DNA of 13,239 nucleotides from 2-01-FULL-33-17 sp964401705 (GCA_964401705.1 CAYNZJ010000016.1:1-13239), one strand, 5' to 3'; counted from the first letter of the stretch, positions 6,885-13,185 are shown. Notes: generated from the letters alone by a model not told the origin. Translations and numbers: made by a program.

Positions 6885-7850
6885 ATGAATAAAATTAAGT
6901 ATTTATTTCTAACACTTCTTGCGGTGCCGTCTTTAGCATTAGCCCATGTTAAATGGTTCGCAGAAGAAGAAAACCTTGTCCCTAAATATAGCCTTAGCGA
7001 TAGCCATATAATTACAGCTATTATTATTGGGTTAGCTATTATTGGACTTGGAATTTATCTTGAGAAAAAGTTATATATCCCCCACAAATTAGATAAAACA
7101 ATTCAAAAATGGGCGCCGGGTGTACTGTCCATTGCTAGCATTGGATTTGGTTTAGCATTTATAATTTTTGCATTAAAAGGTTTTGTTTTTGCACCGAATT
7201 TGCCAGCACTGGGTAATATTGGGTACTTGATGCTATCGATAGAACTTGTAGCTGGTATTTTAATTTTACTTGGATTTTATGAAAGAATCGGTGGATTACT
7301 TATTTTAGTTTTATTTTTTTTAGGAATCTATCAGTACGGCGCTATTGAAATGCTCGACACACTAGAGATGGTTGGATTTGTAATTTATATAATTATCATT
7401 GGTCGCCCAAAATGGAAAATGCGTGACTGGAATTTTGTAAAACATTTCAGCCATAAAATCCATGCTTATGGACTCCCAATCCTGCGCGTGGGTACTGGGC
7501 TTAACTTAATTATACTTGGTTTTACAGAAAAGATTTTAAATCCATCACTGACTGATAATTTCTTGTCGCATTATCATTGGAACTTTATGCAAGGTTTAGG
7601 ATTTCATCATTTTACAAATTATTATTTTGGATTCTCGGCGGGAATGGTAGAGATTTTGTTTGGAGTATTCTTTTTATTGGGACTTGTAACTCGAATAACC
7701 ACAATTACACTGGCAGTATTTTTGGTAACAACACTATATCTCCTTGGACCAGTTGAATTAATCGGCCATCTCCCCCACTTTTCAATTGCGATTGTACTGT
7801 TTGTTCTTGGTTCTGGAACAAGATTGGTATTATTGCATAAAAAAGATTAG
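6885..7850 (+). CDS. DoxX-like integral membrane protein
   Basis: The 321-residue product begins with a short cleavable-looking signal sequence, MNKIKYLFLTLLAVPSLALA, with an expected cut after residue 20 that would leave His as the first mature residue (HVKWF). About eight membrane segments follow, arranged as two similar halves of four. Each half has the DoxX-type core: a helix with RxGxGxxxxxxGxxEK or similar (ILRVGTGLNLIILGFTEK near 204) and a later helix with GxxEIxxGxxxxxGxxTR (AGMVEILFGVFFLLGLVTR near 254). The first half carries the matching IELVAGILILLGFYERIGG. The loop between the last copies is rich in His (HYHWNFMQGLGFHHF). Relatives include membrane subunits linked to redox or thiol chemistry, but no specific reaction can be assigned. 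The stop codon overlaps that of the convergent hydrolase gene by two bases. Confidence 0.75.
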   Translation: MNKIKYLFLTLLAVPSLALAHVKWFAEEENLVPKYSLSDSHIITAIIIGLAIIGLGIYLEKKLYIPHKLDKTIQKWAPGVLSIASIGFGLAFIIFALKGFVFAPNLPALGNIGYLMLSIELVAGILILLGFYERIGGLLILVLFFLGIYQYGAIEMLDTLEMVGFVIYIIIIGRPKWKMRDWNFVKHFSHKIHAYGLPILRVGTGLNLIILGFTEKILNPSLTDNFLSHYHWNFMQGLGFHHFTNYYFGFSAGMVEILFGVFFLLGLVTRITTITLAVFLVTTLYLLGPVELIGHLPHFSIAIVLFVLGSGTRLVLLHKKD

Positions 7851-8773
7851 AGATTTTTATTTAAAAAATCTTTAACAATCCCAATTGTTTCTTTATACTG
7901 AGGACTTTTTAAAGCATAAAAATAATGGTCAGCATTTTCAAATTCTTTATATTCAACATTGTGCCCAGACTCATTTAATAGTTCGTACAATTTCCGAGCT
8001 TGATCTATAGAAACTCTCTCATCATTAGTACCATGCAACATAAGTATTGGTAAATCTTTTGGAATTTCATTATAAAAACTTGTTGCTGATCTTTTTTCCA
8101 TTTCTTCACGTGCTCCACCAAAAGCTTCTTCAAAAACTTCATACATCTCTGGTCTTTCTTTTGCTGAATCAATTAAATCTGTAGTTCCTGCTAATGATAT
8201 TACAGCTTTAACCCACGGTTCTTTTTTAGCTAAAAGATAACTCATCATTCCACCACGACTATACCCAGCAACAATTGATTTACCAGGTTTACACATTGGT
8301 AATTTACTTGCTATTTCTTTTATTTTTACAACATCATTTATATCATCGCCACCCCAAGTATCTTTACCTTCAGAACCAATCCCACCTCGATATTCAGAAG
8401 CCATAACGATAGCATTATTTTTAGCTAATTCGCACGGAAAAGTTGTAAAAATACTTCCCCGATTTTTACCAATACCACTAAATTCACCAGTCCCACCTCT
8501 ATTCCAAATAACTACAGAAAGTTTTTCTTTTATATTTTTAGGTGACCAAATAAATCCGCTGATTAATAAACCATCTGATGAATATTTAAAATTATATGCT
8601 TCTAGTTTAGAGTAATTATCTTTAATATTTTCTAAAACTTCAGGATCAATTTTATTTGACATAGAATCAAAATAATCCTTATCAAGTTCTATTTTTTTAA
8701 CATCCGAAACACCCTCAATTTTTCCTAGAGATTCTTCAATATTAAAAATAGGTTTTTGTTCAAAAGATTCCAT
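7847..8773 (-). CDS. S9-type alpha/beta hydrolase (prolyl oligopeptidase-like)
   Basis: The 308-residue product shows a full catalytic triad for the prolyl oligopeptidase-type hydrolase fold: Ser172 in GYSRGG (170-175), Asp251 in HGTNDERV, and His283 in NADHYF. The oxyanion-hole region is NRGGTG (91-96), and DTWGGDDINDV (138-148) matches the WGG-DD segment that precedes the nucleophile in this family. The first 70 residues are a short polar N-terminal extension, far shorter than a beta-propeller, so this is a stand-alone catalytic domain. No signal peptide is seen, so it should be cytoplasmic. Substrate may be peptide or ester; sequence alone does not decide. The start is supported by an extended -10 ending seven bases upstream. 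The gene converges on the DoxX-like gene with overlapping stop codons, so no terminator lies between them. Confidence 0.85.
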   Translation of the reverse strand: MESFEQKPIFNIEESLGKIEGVSDVKKIELDKDYFDSMSNKIDPEVLENIKDNYSKLEAYNFKYSSDGLLISGFIWSPKNIKEKLSVVIWNRGGTGEFSGIGKNRGSIFTTFPCELAKNNAIVMASEYRGGIGSEGKDTWGGDDINDVVKIKEIASKLPMCKPGKSIVAGYSRGGMMSYLLAKKEPWVKAVISLAGTTDLIDSAKERPEMYEVFEEAFGGAREEMEKRSATSFYNEIPKDLPILMLHGTNDERVSIDQARKLYELLNESGHNVEYKEFENADHYFYALKSPQYKETIGIVKDFLNKNL

Positions 8774-8780
8774 ATAAACT

Positions 8781-8789
8781 ATATTAACA
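8781..8789 (-). promoter_or_regulatory. Extended -10 of the hydrolase gene, leaderless arrangement
   Basis: On the minus strand TGTTAATAT (8789-8781) is a TGN-extended -10 ending seven bases before ATG 8773. The same nonamer occurs upstream of the DUF2231-like gene (9492-9484). No -35 is recognisable. Confidence 0.5.
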
Positions 8790-8810
8790 TAAAGAGATAA
8801 TATGTGATGA

Positions 8811-8946
8811 TTATTTAAAAAACTTGTTATCCTGACTATAACCTTCGACGGCGTCTATATATTCATTATCAAAATATTCCATATTGTTTTCTATATCAGT
8901 TTTACTAAACAAAATTTGAGAATATAAGCGATATAAATAAAAATAC
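8811..8946 (-). pseudogene. Short open remnant or tiny gene of unknown origin
   Basis: A minus-strand frame is open from just after a stop near 8947 down to TAA at 8811-8813. From ATG 8882 it encodes only 23 residues (MEYFDNEYIDAVEGYSQDNK then FFK); the in-frame sequence upstream of the ATG also reads like protein (YSQILFSKTDIENN). The acidic/aromatic composition and the GAC GCC GTC GAA GGT codons differ from the surrounding AT-rich spacer. It could be the end of a decayed gene or a genuine very small protein. It lies between two same-strand genes in an otherwise empty 183-base gap. No ribosome binding site is visible. Confidence 0.3.
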
Positions 8947-8956
8947 CCTTATTTAA

Positions 8957-9472
8957 TTAAAACGAAATTCCCAGAAGCTTTAGAACGAAACTAGCAAAAG
9001 GGTCAGCAGTTGTACCGTAAACCATTACTCCACCCAAAAGTCCTGTAACTGATATTGCAACAAAACCAACGAAAGCCAAAATTGCTGAGAATATTTTGTT
9101 AGTTAGAATCTTTTCAAAAAAAATCAAAAATGCGCCTAGCTTTGGTATCTTAATTTTTAAAATAATTATTGGCCTTAAGAAAAAAATTATTTCACCAATA
9201 AGAATCAAACCATAAGCCCAAATAGTAATCCCTGCAAATGTTGCATGCATTTCAACTAATTGATTATTTGGATTTAATAAATGCTCGGCAATCTCCCCAG
9301 TTAAGCTTGCTACAAATGCCCCAATGACCCCAGCAACAAGAAGTACGATTTCAATTTGTTTCCATGCAATTTTTGGAAGCCATTTACGAAATGGGAGAAT
9401 TTTAATAAACGAATATAAAAGTAAAAATGCAATTGGGAAATGTACAAAAATTGGGTGGATATTATATGTCAT
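8957..9472 (-). CDS. DUF2231-like integral membrane protein
   Basis: From ATG 9472 the product has 171 residues with four membrane segments. The N-terminal MTYNIHPIFVHFPIAFLLLY is typical of DUF2231: two His at the start of the first helix (HPIFVHFP). A third conserved-type His lies in VEMHATFAGITIW. Such membrane His are often suspected of binding haem or metal, but no function is established. Segments fall at about residues 7-25, 38-58, 78-98 and 125-150. A longer reading from GTG 9493 adds seven residues (MLIYNIY) but passes through the TATAAT at 9484-9479, which ends six bases before ATG 9472, so 9472 is preferred. It is divergent from the CooC-like ATPase. No clear terminator follows. 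Confidence 0.75.
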   Translation of the reverse strand: MTYNIHPIFVHFPIAFLLLYSFIKILPFRKWLPKIAWKQIEIVLLVAGVIGAFVASLTGEIAEHLLNPNNQLVEMHATFAGITIWAYGLILIGEIIFFLRPIIILKIKIPKLGAFLIFFEKILTNKIFSAILAFVGFVAISVTGLLGGVMVYGTTADPFASFVLKLLGISF

Positions 9473-9478
9473 ATATAT

Positions 9479-9484
9479 ATTATA
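9479..9484 (-). promoter_or_regulatory. -10 box of the DUF2231-like gene, leaderless arrangement
   Basis: A perfect TATAAT on the minus strand ends six bases before ATG 9472. A TGTTAATAT extended -10 immediately upstream (9492-9484) is an alternative. No good -35 was found, and the AT-repeat context makes chance matches more likely. Confidence 0.5.
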
Positions 9485-9606
9485 TATTAACACAAATCTT
9501 TGGCCTAATTCTTGGTAAATTTAATCTGCTCCATTCAGTTACTCCCCCAACCAAATTCAAAGCATCAATATTTTTTGTTCTTGCAAGTTGTGTAGAATAT
9601 TTATAC

Positions 9607-9623
9607 ATGCAAATTAGTTGCAT
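9607..9623. promoter_or_regulatory. Predicted Fur-type operator at the ATPase gene
   Basis: ATGCAA-ATTAG-TTGCAT is a perfect inverted repeat with 6-base arms and a 5-base centre. Its right arm TTGCAT (9618-9623) doubles as the -35 of the ATPase promoter, so binding should block RNA polymerase. The same core TGCAA-N5-TTGCA is found twice beside the Fur-family gene. Confidence 0.75.
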
Positions 9624-9646
9624 TTATGTAAAAATAAGGATATATT
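9618..9646 (+). promoter_or_regulatory. Promoter of the CooC-like gene, leaderless arrangement
   Basis: TTGCAT (9618-9623) and TATATT (9641-9646) are separated by 17 bases, and the -10 ends six bases before ATG 9653. The -35 lies within the operator. AAGGA at 9636-9640 is 12 bases from the start codon and would lie upstream of the transcript start. Confidence 0.6.
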
Positions 9647-9652
9647 ATAATA

Positions 9653-10612
9653 ATGAAAATTGCATTTGTTGGTAAAGGTGGTAGTGGTAAAACCACTATT
9701 GCATCACTTTTTATTAAATACCTGAATTCACAAAATCAACCTGTTTTGGCTATTGATAGTGATATAAATCAGCATCTTGGCGAATCTATTGGATTTACAA
9801 AAGACGAAGTAAATTCTATCCCCCCTCTTGGTGTACAAATTGAACTTTTATCTCAAGTATATAAAGGTAACAATCCTAGATTACAAAATGTAGTATCTTT
9901 TAAAAGAACAACGCCCCCAGGTGCTGGTTCAAGACTTATAAAATACACAGAACAACACGAAATATTAAAAAGTTTTGAAATACAAAAAAATGGTATTCGT
10001 CTAATGCGAGTAGGTCTTCCAGAAGAAGAAAGTGTCGGTGAACATTGTTACCATGTTAATATGTCAGGAGCAGAAATATATCTTAATCATTTAATTGATA
10101 AAGAAGATGAATATGTTATTGTAGATCTTACTGCTGGGATCGATACTTTGGCATCTGGAATGTTTATTAGCTATGACGTTATTTATATAGTAGTGGAACC
10201 TACAGCAAAATCTTTGAGTGTTTTTAATGACTATGTAAATATTGCAAAAAGTACTGGTATAGAAGCATCTATTTACCCAATTGCGAATCAAATAACCACT
10301 GAAGAAGAAATTGAATATATAGAAAAAACAATAGGACAAAAGCCTATTGCAGTATTTCCATTATCTAGCTATATAAGAAAAACTGAACGAGGTGAGAATA
10401 TTCCATTTTCTGAAGTAGACGGCGAAACATTGCATGGGTTAGAAAATCTTTTTGCACATATTAAGACTCATACAAAAAACTGGGAACTATTTTATAAAAA
10501 TCTTCTTTACTTTCATAACAAAAAAGCTAATAAAGAACCTAATTTAAAATTAGATGAGCAGGTAGATCATAGTTTTTCCATAGAAAATTATATAAAAAAG
10601 GAAATGTGGTAA
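9653..10612 (+). CDS. CooC-like MinD/ParA-type ATPase, probable metallochaperone
   Basis: The 319-residue product opens with a deviant Walker A motif, GKGGSGKTT (7-15, signature Lys8), followed by AIDSD (33-37) and a switch/Walker B region VIVDLTAGID (156-164). This order and the C-terminal half (VVEPTAKSLSVFNDYVNIA; YPIANQI; VFPLSSYIRKTERGE) match CooC, the ATPase that helps insert nickel into carbon monoxide dehydrogenase. CooC dimers bind metal with a CxC motif; at the equivalent place this protein has EHCYH (130-134), so the second Cys is His and another His precedes the first. A C-terminal extension of about 60 residues goes beyond the usual CooC length of about 250. No CODH gene is nearby. 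A palindromic operator overlaps the promoter. It is probably a metal-insertion or metal-storage ATPase for an unknown target. The final codons form part of the terminator stem. Confidence 0.8.
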   Translation: MKIAFVGKGGSGKTTIASLFIKYLNSQNQPVLAIDSDINQHLGESIGFTKDEVNSIPPLGVQIELLSQVYKGNNPRLQNVVSFKRTTPPGAGSRLIKYTEQHEILKSFEIQKNGIRLMRVGLPEEESVGEHCYHVNMSGAEIYLNHLIDKEDEYVIVDLTAGIDTLASGMFISYDVIYIVVEPTAKSLSVFNDYVNIAKSTGIEASIYPIANQITTEEEIEYIEKTIGQKPIAVFPLSSYIRKTERGENIPFSEVDGETLHGLENLFAHIKTHTKNWELFYKNLLYFHNKKANKEPNLKLDEQVDHSFSIENYIKKEMW

Positions 10613-10623
10613 GCATTTCCTTT
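10597..10623. terminator. Bidirectional intrinsic terminator between convergent genes
   Basis: AAAGGAAATG and CATTTCCTTT form a perfect 10-bp stem with a 7-base loop that contains the TAA stop of the ATPase gene. On the minus strand the stem is followed by TTTTTTATA, a good U-tract for the convergent gene; the plus-strand tail is weaker. Confidence 0.75.
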
Positions 10624-10643
10624 GTTGTAAGTTTCTTTCTGTT

Positions 10644-11453
10644 TTAATAATTCCCTGTAAAGAAATCTTTTGTTGTTTCTTTAACGGAAAGATCAATGAT
10701 GGCGGGATTGTCCGTTATAATCTGATTTACGCAATTGTAATATCGTACATAAGATTCCACTTCTCTTTGCCCCACATCAGCAGACGCCTCTAATATACTT
10801 TTAGGAACTTCCGTGATTGAATTACAATGAAAAAGATTTCCATCAACAGAAAGAACATCACTATCATAAAGTCGCCCATTTCCCTCTCTGTTCATGTAAT
10901 ACTGTGAATCAAGGAAAAGTGATACGTCTTCATTCTTTACTGCACCAACTCCACAAGAACAAGCGAAGGCAATTTGTAGATTAAATTTTTCCTTAAATAA
11001 GGAATTTATCCCGAGCATTGTTTTTGTTCGAAGTGCCAGTTTTTCCATGCTTTTATGAAGAAGTTCAGACTCTGTTGTTTTTACCCTAACAATTCTATTT
11101 TCAATCATAGAGAGAACAGATAAAGGATTATACGCTACTTTTAGATTTAATCCTTTGATTCTTGAATAGAAGCCGTTAATCATTCGATAAGCGAGTTCTA
11201 ATGGTCCAACAACTTCAGAAAGACGAGGCTGAAAGAACAATTTTACATAATTCCTCATTTCTCCTTCAGAAAAAATTGGATAGAACTTAACCAAATAAGG
11301 GATATCCGACTCTACTAGCGGTCCCCAAATTGTACGATGGTTAGTTTTTGTGATTGCGGGTTCAGTTTTTTTAGTTTGAACAAGTAAGCCATCCGTAATG
11401 GCTTTTTCTAAGCATTTTTTACACATTGTTTTTTGTTTTAATTTGTTTAACAT
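10644..11453 (-). CDS. Unrecognised 269-residue protein of the Fur-type regulon
   Basis: I do not recognise this family. The product is soluble, with no signal peptide or membrane segment. Visible features are an N-terminal CKKC (11-14) right after a basic start, a central helical region (about 60-160), a CSC motif at 165-167 in FACSCGVGAV, Cys210 in FHCNS, and Cys241. The N-terminal CxxC and the central CxC could bind a metal. The C-terminal third (RLYDSDVLSVDGN; EVESYVRYYNCVNQII) looks like a mixed alpha/beta domain. The gene is divergent from fur; its upstream region holds two full TGCAA-N5-TTGCA palindromes, one over the predicted -35 and one in the leader, so it is probably tightly repressed when the metal is present. 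It converges with the CooC-like gene across a shared terminator. ATG 11453 is used; M10 at 11426 (MCKKC) is possible. Confidence 0.75.
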   Translation of the reverse strand: MLNKLKQKTMCKKCLEKAITDGLLVQTKKTEPAITKTNHRTIWGPLVESDIPYLVKFYPIFSEGEMRNYVKLFFQPRLSEVVGPLELAYRMINGFYSRIKGLNLKVAYNPLSVLSMIENRIVRVKTTESELLHKSMEKLALRTKTMLGINSLFKEKFNLQIAFACSCGVGAVKNEDVSLFLDSQYYMNREGNGRLYDSDVLSVDGNLFHCNSITEVPKSILEASADVGQREVESYVRYYNCVNQIITDNPAIIDLSVKETTKDFFTGNY

Positions 11454-11461
11454 ATTTTAAA

Positions 11462-11476
11462 TGCAATCTAGTTGCA
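11462..11476. promoter_or_regulatory. Predicted Fur-type operator in the leader of the 269-residue gene
   Basis: TGCAA-TCTAG-TTGCA is a perfect 5-base-arm inverted repeat. It lies between the predicted transcript start (about 11479) and ATG 11453, where a bound repressor could block elongation or promoter clearance. Confidence 0.7.
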
Positions 11477-11485
11477 ATTAGATAC

Positions 11486-11513
11486 AATATAGCATAGAAT
11501 ACTACAAATGCAA
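11486..11513 (-). promoter_or_regulatory. Predicted promoter of the 269-residue gene
   Basis: On the minus strand TTGCAT (11513-11508) and TATATT (11491-11486) are separated by 16 bases. The -35 is one arm of the operator at 11506-11526. The leader would be about 26 bases and has no Shine-Dalgarno sequence. Confidence 0.5.
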
Positions 11514-11526
11514 ATAGGTTGCATTT
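11506..11526. promoter_or_regulatory. Best predicted Fur-type operator, divergent region
   Basis: AAATGCAA-ATAGG-TTGCATTT is a perfect inverted repeat with 8-base arms, the longest of the set. It covers the -35 of the 269-residue gene and lies about 60 bases upstream of fur. Confidence 0.8.
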
Positions 11527-11540
11527 AACTTTTTTATTTT

Positions 11541-11555
11541 TATAAACTAGTTGCA
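11541..11555. promoter_or_regulatory. Degenerate Fur-type operator at the fur promoter
   Basis: TATAA-ACTAG-TTGCA keeps the right arm and the CTAG-containing centre of the other sites, but the left arm is changed. Its right arm supplies the -35 TTGCAT (11551-11556) of fur. Weak autoregulation by a poor site would be a sensible design. Confidence 0.5.
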
Positions 11556-11579
11556 TTTAGATTATAAAAACAGTACTGT
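11551..11579 (+). promoter_or_regulatory. Predicted promoter of the Fur-family gene, leaderless arrangement
   Basis: TTGCAT (11551-11556) and TACTGT (11574-11579) are separated by 17 bases, and the -10 ends six bases before ATG 11586. This repeats exactly the geometry upstream of the CooC-like gene. The -10 is a poor match (TAxxxT), so confidence is limited; TATATA just upstream of the ATG is too close to act as a -10. Confidence 0.45.
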
Positions 11580-11585
11580 ATATAT

Positions 11586-12008
11586 ATGAAATCAAAAGAA
11601 AATCAATCATACATTCTTTTAGATAAAGTCGGGCTCAAAAAAACTGATTCCCGTATTAAACTTTTGGATTTGCTTTTAAAAAACAAAAAACCTCTTTCAG
11701 TAAAAAGTATTTATTCTAAAATATCTGGAGATAAAGTCACAATGTATCGAATGCTTGAAGCCATGACTAAAAAAGGCCTGATTCGTAGGGTTGATACAGG
11801 AGAGAGAGAAGCCCAGTATGAAATTATAGACAATAACCATGACCATCATCATATTATCTGCCTTAACTGCAAAAAAGTTTCTGATTTTACTGGTTGCGAT
11901 GCAGATATTTTAATTACCAAAGCACTAAAACAAGTAAAAGATTTTAAAAAAATTACACATCATTCTTTTGATTTATTTGGAATTTGTAATACTTGTTCTA
12001 AAAAATAA
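11586..12008 (+). CDS. Fur-family metal-dependent repressor
   Basis: The 140-residue product has normal Fur-family length. The N-terminal winged helix is seen in GLKKTDSRIKLLDLLLKNKK (16-35) and in the recognition helix DKVTMYRMLEAMTKKGLI (49-66), the counterpart of the usual TVYRTL. The C-terminal dimer and metal domain holds HDHHHIICLNC (85-95), the CxxC pairs 92/95 and 134/137 that normally hold structural zinc, and HHSFDLFGIC (125-134). These residues fit any of Fur, Zur, Nur or PerR, so the sensed metal cannot be read off. Three operator-like palindromes and one degenerate copy in the window share a core that resembles the Streptomyces Nur box, and the linked CooC-like gene also points to nickel. 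The stop TAA overlaps the ATG of the YibE/F gene by one base (TAATG), so the two are one operon with likely translational coupling. No Shine-Dalgarno is present. Confidence 0.9.
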   Translation: MKSKENQSYILLDKVGLKKTDSRIKLLDLLLKNKKPLSVKSIYSKISGDKVTMYRMLEAMTKKGLIRRVDTGEREAQYEIIDNNHDHHHIICLNCKKVSDFTGCDADILITKALKQVKDFKKITHHSFDLFGICNTCSKK

Positions 12009-13147
12009 TGTTTAAGCTATCTAAAATACTATTAATTGGTGCGATTTTATTTTCTTTAAGTTATTTTATTATACCCCAATTAAATGCTCAGGAACTAAAT
12101 AAAAACAAAACTACAATAGTTAAATCTAAAATCATCGAGGTTTTGAGTGAAAAGAAAGAAGATATTGGAGATACAGGTATAAAAAGTATAAATCAAAGTA
12201 TTAAAATAGAAATTTTAGAAGGTACACAAAAAGGTAAAATTACAATTATTGAAAATGATCGTTTAGTTCTTGAAAAAGGTGACAAGGTTTTTTTAGAACA
12301 TAGTATTAATAATTTAGATGGGAGTGATTTTTATTCTGTAAAAGACATCAATCGTAGCCCAGTTATATCATTTTTCATAATATTATTTATATTTGTAGTT
12401 ATCATTTTTTCAGGCAAACAAGGAATTAGGTCTTTGATTGGTCTTATAGGTAGTTTCTTTGTTATTTTATATGTGCTAATTCCAAGCTTGCTTGCAGGCT
12501 ATCCCCCAATAATTACAAGTATTACAGTGGCTACGATTATTCTTTTCTTTGCAATATATTTCACTCATGGTTTTAATCGTATATCAACAGTTGCTTTTAC
12601 TGGAACAGTACTGGCGGTAATAATTACAGGTGTTCTTGCTTATATTGGGGTTCATTTAGCTCATTTTACAGGATTTGCAACAGAAGAAGCTTTTTATCTT
12701 AATTTAAATACAAAAGGTACACTGGACTTTGCGGGGCTTCTTTTGGGTGGAATTATGATTGGGGTTCTGGGTGTACTTGATGATATTGCGGTTACACAAT
12801 CTGCAGTTGTTCGTGAGCTTTATAACTCAGCTCCACATCTCTCAAAAAAAGAAGTTTACAAAAAAGCTCTTGGTGTAGGCAAGGAACATGTGGGGGCTTT
12901 GGTTAATACTCTGGCTCTTGCATATACAGGAGCATCACTTCCATTATTGTTATTATTTTATTCATCTAATTCTAGCGGAATAAGTATTATTAACCAAGAA
13001 ATATTTGCAACAGAAATTATTCGAACAATAGTGGGTAGTATTGGTCTTATTTTAACTGTTCCTATTACTACTCTACTTGCTGTTTATATGTTAAAAAATT
13101 ATAAAGGTAAAATCCCAGACAATCAACATATTGGCCATTCACACTAA
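12008..13147 (+). CDS. YibE/F-family integral membrane protein
   Basis: The 379-residue product has a signal-peptide-like N-terminus (hydrophobic 6-22, possible cut near LNAQ at 25-28), then an extracytoplasmic domain to about residue 115 that looks like a small beta-rich fold (KIEILEGTQKGKITIIEN; LEKGDKVFLEHS). About eight membrane helices follow. GVLGVLDDIAVTQSAVVREL (252-271) is the conserved acidic motif of the YibE/F family, and VGKEHVGALVNTLALAYTGA follows as expected. The C-terminus ends in HIGHSH (374-379), a possible metal-binding tail. The family is usually described only as a multitransmembrane protein of unknown function. Here it overlaps fur by one base and lies in a predicted metal regulon, so a metal-transport or metal-sensing role is a reasonable inference. 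A strong terminator follows two bases after the stop. Confidence 0.85.
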   Translation: MFKLSKILLIGAILFSLSYFIIPQLNAQELNKNKTTIVKSKIIEVLSEKKEDIGDTGIKSINQSIKIEILEGTQKGKITIIENDRLVLEKGDKVFLEHSINNLDGSDFYSVKDINRSPVISFFIILFIFVVIIFSGKQGIRSLIGLIGSFFVILYVLIPSLLAGYPPIITSITVATIILFFAIYFTHGFNRISTVAFTGTVLAVIITGVLAYIGVHLAHFTGFATEEAFYLNLNTKGTLDFAGLLLGGIMIGVLGVLDDIAVTQSAVVRELYNSAPHLSKKEVYKKALGVGKEHVGALVNTLALAYTGASLPLLLLFYSSNSSGISIINQEIFATEIIRTIVGSIGLILTVPITTLLAVYMLKNYKGKIPDNQHIGHSH

Positions 13148-13148
13148 T

Positions 13149-13178
13149 AAAAAATAGCCCTAATCAGGGCTATTTTTT
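13149..13178. terminator. Bidirectional intrinsic terminator
   Basis: AAAAAATAGCCCT and AGGGCTATTTTTT form a perfect 13-bp stem with loop AATC. T runs flank it on both strands, so it should end both the fur-YibE/F transcript and the minus-strand tRNA transcript that converge here. Confidence 0.9.
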
Positions 13179-13185
13179 ATATATG

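Noticed and set aside
9233..9245. TGCAA-ATG-TTGCA palindrome resembling the Fur-type operator
   Set aside because: The centre has 3 bases rather than 5, and it lies inside the DUF2231-like coding sequence. It is probably chance.
9473..9493. GTG at 9493 as the start of the DUF2231-like protein
   Set aside because: The extra seven codons pass through AT-repeat sequence that contains the likely -10 box, and family members begin close to the HPxxVHFP motif.
9427..9675. Plus-strand open frame of 82 codons overlapping the ATPase start
   Set aside because: It overlaps the DUF2231-like gene, its promoter, the operator and the ATPase start in other frames, and it has no domain-like pattern.
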